Assembly (NCBI RefSeq): GCF_030440515.1 | Contig: NZ_CP076543.1 | Location: 7,479,001 to 7,543,000 of the forward strand | Reading direction: 5' to 3' | Length of the DNA stretch: 64,000 nucleotides | Origin: Streptomyces xanthophaeus | GTDB lineage: Bacteria; Actinomycetota; Actinomycetes; Streptomycetales; Streptomycetaceae | Shown here: positions 33,476 through 42,294 of the stretch, in pieces | How the letters are laid out: every line of letters begins with the position of its first letter | How positions within the stretch are numbered: position 1 is the stretch's first letter | The notes under the pieces: generated by a model | Told to the model about the DNA's origin: nothing | The model's database searches: none | Seen by the model: only the letters and a program-made list of their open reading frames with translations | Program-made: the position numbers and the translations under genes

Positions 33476-33552
33476 CGTTCCTCCGGCCCGACCGGCGTGC
33501 CCCGCACCGCACCTGAGATCATGTGTACAGACCACGAATCAGGAGCGCAGAC

Positions 33553-34287
33553 ATGGCACTGGAGCACCACCGCGTCGTCGTCACCGCCGCCGGACGCGAC
33601 TTCGGGCGTACCCTCGCCCTCCGTTTCGCGAGCAGGGGCGCCGAGGTCCACCTCTCCGCCCGTACCCTCGAAGCCGCCGAGCGCGTCCGCGAGGAGATCC
33701 GCGCCCAGGGCCACGACGCGGACCGTGTCCACGCCTACGCCTGCGACCTCGCCGATCCCGCGTCCGTACGGGAGTTCGCCGCCGCGGTCGCCGCCCGCAC
33801 CGACCACGTGGACGTGCTCGTCAACAACGGCTCCCGCTACCAGCACGGCACGGACCTGCTGTCCGCCTCCGACGAGGACGTAGTCGACACCCTCGCCTCC
33901 GGCGCCACCGGCACCGTCCTGGCCACCAAGGCGTTCCTCCCGCTGCTCCTGAAGTCGGCCGAGCCGGACATCGTCACCATGGTCTCCGGCTGCGGGGAGA
34001 CCGGCCACCACCGGTCCGACGCGCACGCGGCCTTCTACGCCGCCAAGAGCGCCCAGGCCGGTTTCACCGAGATCCTCTCCCGCAGGCTGCGCGACCAGGG
34101 CGTCCGCGTCATCTCCCTCTACCCGCCCGACTTCGACAACCACGACCCGCTGTCGGAGTCCTGGGAGGGCGCGCCGCGTACGGCGAAGGACCCGCTCACG
34201 TCGCAGTCGCTGGTGGACTGCATCTTCTTCGCGATCGGCCAGCCCCGCGACTGTTTCATCAAGTCCTTCCACTTCGAGCAGGTCTGA
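33553..34287 (+). CDS. SDR-family oxidoreductase
   Basis: A 244-residue short-chain dehydrogenase. The cofactor motif is degenerate (VTAAGRDFGRTLALRF in place of TGxxxGIG). VNNGSRYQ replaces the usual NNAG, and the catalytic pair is in YAAKSAQ. These changes suggest altered cofactor use or loss of activity. The ATG follows AGGAG. The GNAT gene starts 5 nt after its stop, so the two form an operon. Confidence 0.8.
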   Translation: MALEHHRVVVTAAGRDFGRTLALRFASRGAEVHLSARTLEAAERVREEIRAQGHDADRVHAYACDLADPASVREFAAAVAARTDHVDVLVNNGSRYQHGTDLLSASDEDVVDTLASGATGTVLATKAFLPLLLKSAEPDIVTMVSGCGETGHHRSDAHAAFYAAKSAQAGFTEILSRRLRDQGVRVISLYPPDFDNHDPLSESWEGAPRTAKDPLTSQSLVDCIFFAIGQPRDCFIKSFHFEQV

Positions 34288-34292
34288 CGGTC

Positions 34293-34940
34293 ATGGGACT
34301 GACGCTGACGGAGATCCTGGACGCGGCGGCCGAAGGGCGGTTCCCGCCACCTGACGGCCGTACGACCGTGGTTCCGCAGGAACACCGGCGCGACGCGGGC
34401 GTCATCGCCTTCACCGCACACTCCGTGGTGTTCACCGACGAGGACCCGGACTGGGTCCACACCACCCTCGCCGCCCTCGACTGCGACGCGCTGGCCGCCA
34501 CCATGAACCCCCGGTTCCTGGCCGCCCTGCTCGACCGCACGGGACGCGGCACCGACACGATCGACCTGCTCACCGTCGCCGGCCCGCTGCCCGGCGCACC
34601 GGCACTGGAGCTCGTCGAGACGACCGACCCCGACCACCCCCGCGTCCGCAGGGCCCTGCGCCGCCGTGACGACGTACGGGTCTGGTCGGCGGCCGGGGGA
34701 GTCCTCGTCCTCGGCCGCGGCGTCGCGGGCCGCTGGGAGGCGGCGGTCGAGGTCGACGAGGGCGTGCGCCACCGCGGACTGGGCCGGGAGCTGGCCCGCG
34801 CCGCCCGCCACCTCGTCCCCGGCGGGCAGCCGGTCTGGTCCCAGCAGGCCACCGGCAACGCGCGCAGCATCCGGGCCTTCCAGGCCGCGGGCTACCGACC
34901 GGTCGGTGCGGAGGCGCTGATGCTGGCCCCGCACCGCTGA
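34293..34940 (+). CDS. GNAT-family acetyltransferase, 215 aa
   Basis: The acetyl-CoA motif is EVDEGVRHRGLGRELARAA (about residues 152-170), followed by VWSQQATGNARSIRAFQAAGYRPVG, which is typical of GNAT C-termini. The N-terminal ~130 residues are less conserved and include TEILDAAAEGRFPPPDGRTT. It is co-transcribed with the SDR gene 5 nt upstream. Acceptor unknown. Confidence 0.75.
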   Translation: MGLTLTEILDAAAEGRFPPPDGRTTVVPQEHRRDAGVIAFTAHSVVFTDEDPDWVHTTLAALDCDALAATMNPRFLAALLDRTGRGTDTIDLLTVAGPLPGAPALELVETTDPDHPRVRRALRRRDDVRVWSAAGGVLVLGRGVAGRWEAAVEVDEGVRHRGLGRELARAARHLVPGGQPVWSQQATGNARSIRAFQAAGYRPVGAEALMLAPHR

Positions 34941-34991
34941 ACAGGCCCTGACGGCACCCTGACCACCGGCCGCCCGGAGAGGTCGTGTGGA

Positions 34992-35534
34992 ATGGGGGCC
35001 ATGGCGAGAGGAAACGAGCAGCAGCGACCCGCCACGGGCATACCGGCGCGGGGCCCGATGAGCGGCCCCGACGCCGACGAGCCCGTCGAGCACTGGCGCT
35101 ACGCCCGCCACCTGGAGTCCCTGGCCTCGGCGCCGGGCCCGGGGGCGGAGAGCGAGGCGGAGGTCGTGGCCGAGGTGCTGCGCGATCCCGACCGGGTGAT
35201 GGCCGAGAGCGCGGTGGTCACCCACCTCGACCGGAGAGCCGTACAGCTGCTCGCCGACGAGGAGTTCCCCGCCTGGGCCCGGGCCATGGCCGCCGTCCTC
35301 GCCGGCCGGCCCTTCCCCGAGCGCCGGCTGCGGGAGTGGAGCCTGCTCAAGGCCGCCACCCGAGGCGAGCCCTGGTCCGCCGAGGAGCTCACCGCCGCCT
35401 CCGACTGGTGCCAGCGCACCGCCGCCGGCCTGCTGACCTCGTACGAGGCCCTGACCCTGCTGGCCACCGATGCCCGCACCCGCCGCGTCCGCAACGCGGC
35501 CGCCGACCGCCTGCGCCGCGGCACCGCGGTCTGA
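34992..35534 (+). CDS. Conserved hypothetical protein, 180 aa
   Basis: I do not recognise a domain. After a flexible N-terminus, the protein is largely alpha-helical and Ala/Glu/Arg-rich (ESEAEVVAEVLRDPDRVMAE, WARAMAAVLAGRPFPERRLREW). No membrane segment. Start at 34992 or at the ATG three codons later. Codon use is typical, which supports it being real. Confidence 0.6.
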   Translation: MGAMARGNEQQRPATGIPARGPMSGPDADEPVEHWRYARHLESLASAPGPGAESEAEVVAEVLRDPDRVMAESAVVTHLDRRAVQLLADEEFPAWARAMAAVLAGRPFPERRLREWSLLKAATRGEPWSAEELTAASDWCQRTAAGLLTSYEALTLLATDARTRRVRNAAADRLRRGTAV

Positions 35535-35598
35535 ACCGGCAGCGGAGCACTGACCCGGCCGCCGTGCGCGTCGGTCCCGACCCGCGCGGCGTGCCGGA

Positions 35599-35991
35599 AG
35601 CTCCAACTCGTCATCGTGGTATCCGCGTTCACGGTGGCCGCCGCCGTGTGAGCGGTCATCGGCCTGTGGTGGTGGCGGGACCGGATGCGGCGCGCGAGCC
35701 GGTCTCGATCGGTACGACACGGAGTACCGGACGCGGCGCACGGCCTACGACGGCGAACGCCCTGCTGCCCCCGATCTCGCGAGCCGGGCGGGTCCGTGCG
35801 GCGTGTCATCCGGCTCTCGCCGCGCCGACGAGGGCGAGGCTGACGGGAAGCCCCTCGGGCGACCGGCCCGACCCGCCGATGCGCGCCAACCGGACCGACT
35901 GCGCCGGATGTTCGAGCAGAAGGGCAACGAAGGCCCGAGCGCCGGCGCCACCGCCGCCATCGAGCGGCTGCGCCACCGGACCGAGGGCTGA
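35599..35991 (+). pseudogene. Remnant of a small membrane-protein gene
   Basis: One frame reads LQLVIVVSAFTVAAAV, then TGA, then AVIGLWWWRDRMRRA, which looks like an N-terminal membrane helix and basic border with an in-frame stop. From about 35720 another frame continues as YDTEYRTRRTAYDGERPAAP...DRLRRMFEQKGNEGPS...ERLRHRTEG to a stop at 35991. No start codon precedes the helix. A nonsense change plus a frameshift and a missing start argue for a decayed gene. The last 62 codons (GTG at 35803) could still be translated. Confidence 0.4.
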
Positions 35992-36144
35992 GCGCACCCC
36001 ACGGGTACGCCGGGCAGGGAGGGCAGGAATCACACGCCGATCCCGCTCACCACTCGTCACACGCCCATTCAGGCCTTAGGGTGCCGTTACCCGGCCGGGT
36101 ATCAGCGTGAAGACCGATGCCACTTCGCTGGAGGATGACTCTCC

Positions 36145-37080
36145 GTGTCGCACGTTTCACAAGCTTCCGTCACGACCCCCGACGGTGAGCAGGCCCCGCT
36201 CGTCCCCACCACGTACGACGAGGTCAAAGGCTGGTTCTCGGCGTACGACCAGGTGCTCTTCGACTGGTTCCTGACGCGCCAGAACAGCGACGAGGGGCAG
36301 CCGGGCGACCTGCTGGAGCTCGGCGCCTTCATGGGGAAGAGCGCGATCTTTCTCGGCCGGTACCTCAGGCCCGGTGAGGAATTCACCGTCTGCGACCTCT
36401 TCGACTCGCCCGCGACGGACGACTTCAACATCGCCGAGAACCGGGAGTCCTACCCCACGCTCACGCGGCGCGGCTTCGAGACGAACTACCTGGCCTTCCA
36501 CGAGGCACTGCCGACGCTGATCCAGGCCCCGACCTCGGTCGTCGCCGACGAGGTCAAGCCGGCGAGCTGCCGGTTCGTGCACATCGACGCCTCGCACCTC
36601 TACGAGCACGTCGCCACGGACCTCGCGTCCTCGCGCACCGTCGCTGCCCCTGGTGCCGTGGTGGCCTTCGACGACTACCGCTCCGAGCACACCCCCGGCG
36701 TCGCGGCCGCCGTCTGGACCGCGGTGGTCACGGGAGAACTGCACCCCATATGCATCTCACCCTCGAAGCTCTACGCGACCTGGGGTGACCCGGAGCCCTA
36801 CCAGACGGCGCTGCTCGCGTGGCTGGAGGAGCGCACCGACCTCTGGCACGGCGTGGAGGTGATCGACGGCCGCCCCCTGGTGCGTATCGCGGACCAGGGC
36901 GTGGTCGCGCCCGTGTCCCCGCAGCCGCTGCACCCCGCGCCGCAGCCGGCGCCGGCGCCGGTCCCCGCGCCCGCTGCCGCGCGCAGGCCCGGCGTCCGCT
37001 GGCGCAAGCTGGCCAAGGACCTGCTCCCGCCCGTGGTCACCCGCGCGATCGTGGCCCGGAACCGCCGCCGACGGGGCTGA
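36145..37080 (+). CDS. Class I SAM-dependent methyltransferase-like protein
   Basis: A 311-residue protein. GDLLELGAFMGKSAIFLGRYL matches motif I of class I methyltransferases (TylF/MycF-like or generic Methyltransf_24). FVHIDASHLYEHVATDL resembles the metal/SAM region with an aspartate pair. GAVVAFDDYRS follows the same fold. The C-terminal ~60 residues are a Pro/Ala linker and a basic end (RRPGVRWRKLAKDLL...RNRRRRG). The GTG at 36145 follows GGAGGATG. Substrate unknown. A 48-bp palindrome terminates the gene. Confidence 0.75.
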   Translation: MSHVSQASVTTPDGEQAPLVPTTYDEVKGWFSAYDQVLFDWFLTRQNSDEGQPGDLLELGAFMGKSAIFLGRYLRPGEEFTVCDLFDSPATDDFNIAENRESYPTLTRRGFETNYLAFHEALPTLIQAPTSVVADEVKPASCRFVHIDASHLYEHVATDLASSRTVAAPGAVVAFDDYRSEHTPGVAAAVWTAVVTGELHPICISPSKLYATWGDPEPYQTALLAWLEERTDLWHGVEVIDGRPLVRIADQGVVAPVSPQPLHPAPQPAPAPVPAPAAARRPGVRWRKLAKDLLPPVVTRAIVARNRRRRG

Positions 37081-37092
37081 CACCTCAGGGGC

Positions 37093-37140
37093 TGAGACCA
37101 CACCCCCCGTACCGGATCCGGTACGGGGGGTGTGGTCTCA
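37093..37140. terminator. 48-bp perfect palindrome, bidirectional terminator
   Basis: The arms run from TGAGACCACACCCCCCGTAC inward to the palindromic centre CCGGATCCGG and back without a mismatch, so the stem is up to about 22 bp. It sits between the convergent stops at 37080 (methyltransferase) and 37153 (helicase) and can serve both. Confidence 0.85.
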
Positions 37141-37152
37141 GGCGTACGCGTG

Positions 37153-38631
37153 TCAGACGCCCCGGCGCACCCGGGCCGCCCGGCGGGCCTCGGCCTGCTG
37201 GCGGGCTTCGATCGTCTTGCGGGATTCCTTGCCCCGGCCCGGGCGGGTGCCCATGCCGCGGAAGGCCAGGTCAGAGCCCGAGGGCTTGCCCTTGGCGTCG
37301 GTCGGCGCGGAGCCCGCCAGCGGGACCCCGGAGGGGGCCTTGGCGCCGGTGATGCGGGTCAGTGCCGCCTCCCCGGAGCGCACCTGCGTGATCGTCGGCC
37401 GGATCCGGGCGTCGGCGAGCAGGCGGACCATGTCCCGGCGCTGGTTCGGGGTGACGAGGGTGACGACCCGGCCGGACTCGCCGGCGCGTGCGGTGCGGCC
37501 ACCGCGGTGCAGGTAGTCCTTGTGGTCGGCGGGCGGGTCGACGTTGACCACGAGGTCGAGGTCGTCGATGTGGATGCCGCGCGCGGCGACGTTCGTCGCG
37601 ACCAGGACGGTGACGGCCCCGGTCTTGAACTGCGCCAGGGTCCGGGTGCGCTGCGGCTGCGACTTGCCGCTGTGCAGGCCCTCCGCCCGCACGCCCATGG
37701 CCCGCAGGTGCTTCACGAACTGGTCGACCCCGTGCTTGGTGTCGAGGAACATCAGCACCCGGTTGTCCCGGGCCGCGATCTCGGTCGCCGCCGAGACCTT
37801 GTCGGCCGCGTGGATGTGCAGCACGTGGTGGTCCATCGTGGACACCGCGCCCGCCTGCGGGTCGACGGAGTGCGAGACCGGGTCCTTCAGGTACTTCCGG
37901 ACCAGCTGGTCGACATTGCGGTCCAGGGTCGCCGAGAACAGCATCCGCTGTCCCGCGTGGTGCACCTGGTCCAGGATCTCGGTGACCTGCGGCATGAAGC
38001 CCATGTCACACATCTGGTCGGCCTCGTCGAGCACGGTGATCTTCACGCGCTCCAGGTGTACGTCCCGCCGTCCCACCAGGTCGCTGAGCCGCCCGGGGGT
38101 GGCCACCACGACCTCGGCGCCGGTGCGCAGGGAGCTCACCTGACGGCCGATGGACAGCCCGCCCACCACGGTGGCCATCCGCAGCTTCAGGGCCGCGGCG
38201 TACGGCTCCAGCGCCTCGGTCACCTGCTGCGCCAGCTCACGCGTCGGTACGAGGACGAGCGCCAGCGGGCGCTTCGGGTCCGCCTGCTGCCCCGCCGTAC
38301 GGGCCAGCAGCGCCAGGCCGAAGGCGAGGGTCTTGCCCGAGCCGGTCCGGCCGCGGCCGAGGACGTCCCGGCCGGCCAGCGCGTTCGGGAGCGTCGCGGC
38401 CTGGATCGGGAACGGCTCCGTCACGGCCTGCGAGGCCATGGTCTCCACCAGCTCAAGGGGCAGGTCGAGCTCGGCGAAGGACTCCACCGGCGCCAGCGCC
38501 GGCTCCTTCGGCGCGTGCATCGTGAACTCACCCTGCGGGCCGAGCGTCCGGGGGGCCTTGGCGGCGGTCCGGGCACCGGCCTTGGCACCGCCCTTCACAC
38601 CGAAGCGCCCATGAGCTGACGGGTTCCTCAT
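37153..38631 (-). CDS. DEAD-box RNA helicase
   Basis: A 492-residue helicase. Visible elements are a Q-motif region (FAELDLPLELVETM...EPFPIQAATLP), motif I GRGRTGSGKTLAF (with R where AxxGxGKT usually has Q), PTRELAQQV, TPGR, VLDEADQM (DEAD), SATLD, and HRGGRTARAG (motif VI). The basic C-terminal tail (KESRKTIEARQQAEARRAARVRRG) probably binds RNA. It unwinds short RNA duplexes. A cold-shock protein gene lies 1.2 kb away, and the 5' leader is pyrimidine-rich (CTTCTTCTCTC), compatible with cold- or translation-linked control. Confidence 0.9.
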   Translation of the reverse strand: MRNPSAHGRFGVKGGAKAGARTAAKAPRTLGPQGEFTMHAPKEPALAPVESFAELDLPLELVETMASQAVTEPFPIQAATLPNALAGRDVLGRGRTGSGKTLAFGLALLARTAGQQADPKRPLALVLVPTRELAQQVTEALEPYAAALKLRMATVVGGLSIGRQVSSLRTGAEVVVATPGRLSDLVGRRDVHLERVKITVLDEADQMCDMGFMPQVTEILDQVHHAGQRMLFSATLDRNVDQLVRKYLKDPVSHSVDPQAGAVSTMDHHVLHIHAADKVSAATEIAARDNRVLMFLDTKHGVDQFVKHLRAMGVRAEGLHSGKSQPQRTRTLAQFKTGAVTVLVATNVAARGIHIDDLDLVVNVDPPADHKDYLHRGGRTARAGESGRVVTLVTPNQRRDMVRLLADARIRPTITQVRSGEAALTRITGAKAPSGVPLAGSAPTDAKGKPSGSDLAFRGMGTRPGRGKESRKTIEARQQAEARRAARVRRGV

Positions 38632-38703
38632 GCAGGACCTTTCGAAACAGAGAGAAGAAGGCGAAAGAAGTAGATGGTCAACCGCCCATGGTACCAGCGG
38701 GGC

Positions 38704-39198
38704 CTAAGCGTCCTCGGCGGTCAGTTCCCCGGACCGTACCTGCGCGCAGTGCGCGCGGATCTCGACCGCCGCACGGCCGAACCAGTCGGCGATCACGGCG
38801 ATCTCGTCGGGGGTGTAGTCGGCGAAGAGGGTGGCCAGCCGGTCGTACATCGGCTGGTACACGGCGACGACCCGCGCGGCGGCCGCGGGGTCGGCCACCA
38901 CCCGGACCCGGCGCCGGTCGGCGGGGTCGGGGACGCGCCGCGCGTATCCGGCGCGTTCGAGGCGGTTGAGCACCCCCGTGACGGCTCCGGTGGTGAGGTC
39001 CAGGAGTCCGGCGAGGTCACCGGCGGCGAGCGGGGTGTCCCCGGCGCCCAGGATGTGGCCCAGGCAGGTCAGATCGGTGACGTTGAGCCCGAGCAGCTGC
39101 GCCACCTCCTGCTGGCCGACGATGCCCAGGGCGACGTACTGGTCCATGCGCGAAATCGCCTCGCCGGCCGTGGCCGGGGGGCGGGTCTTGCCCTGCAC
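38704..39198 (-). CDS. MarR-family transcriptional regulator
   Basis: A 164-residue MarR protein. The winged HTH is seen in TCLGHILGAGDTPLAAGDLA followed by LLDLTTGAVTGVLNRLERAG and the wing RRVPDPADRRRVRV. The C-terminal helices carry TPDEIAVIADWFGRA. A palindrome CTTAG-GAT-CTAAG lies 11 nt upstream of the start, in the gap to the divergent HGxxPAAW gene, and is probably its own operator. Ligand unknown. Confidence 0.85.
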   Translation of the reverse strand: MQGKTRPPATAGEAISRMDQYVALGIVGQQEVAQLLGLNVTDLTCLGHILGAGDTPLAAGDLAGLLDLTTGAVTGVLNRLERAGYARRVPDPADRRRVRVVADPAAAARVVAVYQPMYDRLATLFADYTPDEIAVIADWFGRAAVEIRAHCAQVRSGELTAEDA

Positions 39199-39208
39199 CC
39201 AAATACTC

Positions 39209-39221
39209 CTTAGGATCTAAG
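39209..39221. promoter_or_regulatory. CTTAG-GAT-CTAAG operator, MarR type
   Basis: Exact 5-bp arms around a 3-bp centre, followed on the plus strand by a further ACTTAG half-site. The short A+T-rich region lies between the marR-like gene (start 39198) and the divergent gene at 39305. Confidence 0.5.
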
Positions 39222-39304
39222 TTACTTAGTGAGTGAGATGCTTACCTCGCGAAATAAGCTTCCCGCTTCCGAGCGTACTGCCGTCGGTCCGACCAGGGAG
39301 AACC

Positions 39305-39673
39305 ATGAGCGCGCACGGCCACGTAGACCTCGGCCACACGGTGGCCGGCTGGACCGGAACCACCCTGGCCCTGCTGGGCTTCGCGGGGGCGGGCGGTGCC
39401 GTGTGCGCGGCCTGGATCCCCGGGATCTGGATCGGCCTCGGTGTCGTCGCCGTGGCCGGGATCGTCACCTGGCTGCTGCACCTCGCGGGGTGGGGCAAGC
39501 CGAGCGGGCCCCGGCCGGAGGCCGACTGGGACTGGCGCGTCCGGGACACCCGCGCCCACGCGGGGCACGCCGACTGCCTCGGCTGCCGCGTCGGCGGTCC
39601 GCGGCGGGCCCTCGCCGCGGCCCCCCGGCCCCGATCCGCCGCATCGCTGCCCGCTGCGGACGGCGGCGCGTGA
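39305..39673 (+). CDS. HGxxPAAW-family membrane protein
   Basis: A 122-residue protein opening SAHGHVDLGHTVAGWTGTT, which resembles the HGxxPAAW family of small streptomycete membrane proteins, although the PAAW core is altered. Two hydrophobic segments follow (LALLGFAGAGGAVCAAW and WIGLGVVAVAGIVTWLLHLA). The C-terminal part contains DCLGCRVG, a CxxC-like pair. It is divergent from the MarR gene and likely controlled by it. Function unknown. Confidence 0.7.
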   Translation: MSAHGHVDLGHTVAGWTGTTLALLGFAGAGGAVCAAWIPGIWIGLGVVAVAGIVTWLLHLAGWGKPSGPRPEADWDWRVRDTRAHAGHADCLGCRVGGPRRALAAAPRPRSAASLPAADGGA

Positions 39674-39866
39674 AGACACCCCCGGTGCCCCTCGAAGGGC
39701 TTCGGACGGAGCCGCTCCCTCTTTTCACGGACAAGGCGGCCGGAAGTTCGATTGTGCGCCGCGCCCCCGGTTGGCCGCGTTCGGCGTGTGCTCCGGCGGA
39801 CCGTTGGGCAGGATCGAGACGGCCGCGTGTGCGGCCCGCAGTGGAACGTTGTGAAGGATCAGCCAG

Positions 39867-40073
39867 ATGGCAACAGGCATCGTGAAGTGGTTCAACTCGG
39901 AGAAGGGGTTCGGCTTCATCCAGCAGGACGACGGCGGCCCCGACGTGTTCGTGCACTTCTCCGCGATCGAGACCACCGGGTTCAAGTCGCTGGAGGAGAA
40001 CGCGCGCGTCGAGTACTCCGTCTCCCAGGGCCCCAAGGGTCCGCAGGCTGAGAAGGTGGTTCCCCTCAGGTAG
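39867..40073 (+). CDS. Cold-shock protein (CspA family)
   Basis: A 68-residue single cold-shock domain of normal length. It has both RNA-binding motifs, KGFGFI (residues 13-18, RNP1) and VFVHF (27-31, RNP2). It binds single-stranded RNA and DNA as a chaperone. A 193-nt leader without a gene (39674-39866) may hold a regulatory structure. The gene is followed by a strong terminator. It could co-operate with the nearby DEAD-box helicase. Confidence 0.95.
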   Translation: MATGIVKWFNSEKGFGFIQQDDGGPDVFVHFSAIETTGFKSLEENARVEYSVSQGPKGPQAEKVVPLR

Positions 40074-40098
40074 TCCACTTCGCGGGCCGAGCCCGTGA

Positions 40099-40135
40099 CG
40101 CGAAGCCCCGCCGGTCCGCCCGGCGGGGCTTCGCG
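40099..40135. terminator. Strong terminator after the cold-shock gene
   Basis: A 16-bp perfect stem (CGCGAAGCCCCGCCGG / CCGGCGGGGCTTCGCG) with a 5-nt loop begins 26 nt after the stop at 40073. The convergent tetR stop is at 40153, so it may serve both genes. Confidence 0.85.
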
Positions 40136-40152
40136 CGTTGCGGGCGGTCCGG

Positions 40153-40782
40153 CTACCGGATCCGGTCCGGCCTCGGTCCGCCGTCGGGCCCGATCGCGCG
40201 GTGGAGGGCCAGGAGCAGCCGCCACATGTGGTCCGCCAGTGCCTCCGGATCCGCCCGGATGTCCTCGTGCAGCCAGTCGGCGAGGACGCCGGTGAACGCG
40301 GCCGCGACCGCCGACGCGACCAGCTCGGGATGCGGGGCGCCCACCGCCGCCCGTTCCGCGCGGGCCCGTGCGCGCAGCTCCCGGTGCAGACGCCGCCCGA
40401 GCGGGCCGCCGCCGCCCGGGAGGAGCAGGGTCCGGTAGAGCGGCGCCCGGCCGGCCGCATCCGCCAGGAAGGCGGCCAGCGCGGCGGGCGGCCGGGCCGG
40501 GGGGAGCGGCGACGGGCCCGTCTGCCAGGCGTGCAGGGCGTCGACCGCCGCGTGCACCACGTCCGCGCAGGCGTCCACGGCGAGCGCGGTGAGGTCCTCG
40601 TAGTGCAGGTAGAAGGTGGCGCGGCCGACGCCGGCCCGGCGGACCACCGCCGAGACGCTGACCTCGGCGAGCGGCCGGCCGGCGCACTCGGCCAGCAGGC
40701 TTTCGCGCAGCCGCCCCTTCGTCCGGGCCGTCCGCGGGTCCTCCGTCCGCGGGTCCTCCGCCTGCGGGTCTTCGGGGCTCAC
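40153..40782 (-). CDS. TetR-family transcriptional regulator
   Basis: A 209-residue protein. The HTH is RLRESLLAECAGRPLAEVSV followed by SAVVRRAGVGRATFYLHYED. The N-terminus has three short repeats (EDPQAEDPRTEDPRTAR), and the C-terminus is a TetR ligand domain rich in Ala, Pro and Arg. The GTG start overlaps the DUF1304 stop (GTGA), so both are translated from one message. Its operator is probably the site at 41202-41215 upstream of the operon. Confidence 0.85.
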   Translation of the reverse strand: MSPEDPQAEDPRTEDPRTARTKGRLRESLLAECAGRPLAEVSVSAVVRRAGVGRATFYLHYEDLTALAVDACADVVHAAVDALHAWQTGPSPLPPARPPAALAAFLADAAGRAPLYRTLLLPGGGGPLGRRLHRELRARARAERAAVGAPHPELVASAVAAAFTGVLADWLHEDIRADPEALADHMWRLLLALHRAIGPDGGPRPDRIR

Positions 40783-41132
40783 GCGGCCAGCAGCGCCGCG
40801 CCCAGGGCGAGGGCGCCGGGCAGGGCCTGGGCCACGAGGATCCGGCGGTTGGCGGTCGCGGCCCCGTAGATCCCGGCGACGATCACGCAGACGAGGAAGA
40901 AGATCTGGGTGGCGAGCGAGTCGATCACGAGCGACCAGACCAGTCCGGCGGCGAGGAAGCCGTTGTACAGCCCCTGGTTGGCGGCGAGCGGTGCGGTGAG
41001 GCGGGCGGTCTCCGCGTCGAAGCCGGACAGCGCGCGGCCCGGGAGCCGCTGCCACAGGAACATCTCCAGGACCAGGAAGTACACGTGCAGTGCGGCCACG
41101 AGGCCGATCAGGATCGCTGCGACCGTGTGCAT
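40779..41132 (-). CDS. DUF1304 membrane protein
   Basis: A 117-residue protein with four hydrophobic segments. MHTVAAILIGLVAALHVYFLVLEMFLW and NQGLYNGFLAAGLVW are the hallmark of DUF1304. The ATG at 41132 is chosen because GGAGG lies 5 nt upstream; a GTG four codons before is also in frame. First gene of a TetR-controlled pair. Function unknown; related proteins are often regulated by MarR/TetR repressors and respond to solvents or disulphide stress. Confidence 0.85.
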   Translation of the reverse strand: MHTVAAILIGLVAALHVYFLVLEMFLWQRLPGRALSGFDAETARLTAPLAANQGLYNGFLAAGLVWSLVIDSLATQIFFLVCVIVAGIYGAATANRRILVAQALPGALALGAALLAA

Positions 41133-41201
41133 GGCCGCCTCCACTTCTCGGGGTCGACGTACGGGCGGTGGTGCCCTACCGGCATACTGGCCGGTATTTC
41201 C

Positions 41202-41215
41202 TGGACAACTGTACA
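41202..41215. promoter_or_regulatory. Candidate TetR operator upstream of DUF1304-tetR
   Basis: TGGACA-AC-TGTACA is an inverted repeat with one mismatch, adjacent to a second dyad-like stretch ATACTGGCCGGTAT (about 41184-41198). It lies 70 nt upstream of the DUF1304 start and 38 nt before the divergent BtrH-like gene, so it could control both. Confidence 0.45.
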
Positions 41216-41253
41216 GGAAGTCCGGCTGTCGACCCCGGGGCTACGCTGGCCCG

Positions 41254-42294
41254 ATGACCGAGCAGTCACCCCGGCCGAAGCCCACCGGACTCCTCTACAC
41301 GGACTTCGGCACCGGGCGGCACCGTGAGAGCTCCCTGGTCCGGCACGCACTCGGCAGCGTGCACGAGGAGGAACTGGTCGCGGGTCTCGCGGGCGGGATC
41401 GGCTTCATGTACTTCGTCTTCGAGTACGCCGGGCATCCGCCCCTGCTGACGATCGTCGCGCAGGCCCACCCCGACCCCTGGGTGGAGGCCGCCCTCGACC
41501 GGCTCCGCGTCCCCTACGAGGTCACCCACAGCTCGCGGCCCCGCTGGGACCGCGTGCACGCCGCCCTCGACGCCGGCCGGCCGGTGTTCTGCTCGGTCGA
41601 CCGGTCCCGGCTCCCCTGGCACGGCGGAGTCCCGGACGAGACGGCCGGCGCCGATCCGTACACCGTGGTCCTCGCCGGGTACGAGGGCGACAGCCTGTAC
41701 GTCGAGGACGGGGCCTCGGCCGCGTACAGGATCGCGGAGCGGGAGTTCGGCGAGGCCTGGACCGGCCATCGCAAGGGCCGCCACCGGATGCTCGTACCCA
41801 CCGGCCCCGCCGCCGGTGCCCCCGACGTCGACGGGGCCGTGGCCGCCACCGCTGCCCGCCTCACCGGCCCGGTGCTGGGCAACAGTTTCGACGTCAACTT
41901 CGGCTTCTCGGGGATGGAGAAGCTCGCCGCCCAGCTGCGTGACGTCCGCACCCGGACCGGCTGGGAGCGGCGCTTCGGCTCCCCGGGGGCCTTCCGCGCG
42001 GGGACCCGGCGGCTGTACGCGTGCCTGGAGGAGGAGTGGACCGCCCCCGGCGCCACCCGCCCGCTCTACGCGGACTTCCTCGACCTCGCGGGACGGCCGG
42101 AGGCGGCGGCCCTGTTCCGGGAGTCGGCCGGCCACTGGTCCCGGCTCGCGGAACTGGCGCGCACGGCCGGCCCCGATACGGACGCCCCGGGGCGGCGCGC
42201 CCTCTTCGACGAGCTCGCCGGCCTGGTGGACGGCTCCCTCGCCCTGAAGCGCCGGGCCGTAGCCCTGCTCCGAACCTCCGGAGCCGGGCCGTAG
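41254..42294 (+). CDS. BtrH-like N-terminal / DUF4872 protein
   Basis: A 346-residue protein. Residues 20-130 match the BtrH N-terminal fold (SLVRHALGSVHEEELVAGLAGGIG, FEYAGHPPLLTIVAQAH) and the rest matches DUF4872 (PVLGNSFDVNFGFSGMEKLA, RDVRTRTGWERRFG). BtrH-like proteins are acyltransferase/cysteine-peptidase-like; here Cys117 in GRPVFCSVDRSRLPW may be relevant. Such genes are common near natural-product genes but also stand alone in streptomycetes. The last codons (RRAVALLRTSGAGP) and the stop come from a 32-bp tandem repeat. Divergent from the DUF1304 gene. Confidence 0.7.
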   Translation: MTEQSPRPKPTGLLYTDFGTGRHRESSLVRHALGSVHEEELVAGLAGGIGFMYFVFEYAGHPPLLTIVAQAHPDPWVEAALDRLRVPYEVTHSSRPRWDRVHAALDAGRPVFCSVDRSRLPWHGGVPDETAGADPYTVVLAGYEGDSLYVEDGASAAYRIAEREFGEAWTGHRKGRHRMLVPTGPAAGAPDVDGAVAATAARLTGPVLGNSFDVNFGFSGMEKLAAQLRDVRTRTGWERRFGSPGAFRAGTRRLYACLEEEWTAPGATRPLYADFLDLAGRPEAAALFRESAGHWSRLAELARTAGPDTDAPGRRALFDELAGLVDGSLALKRRAVALLRTSGAGP

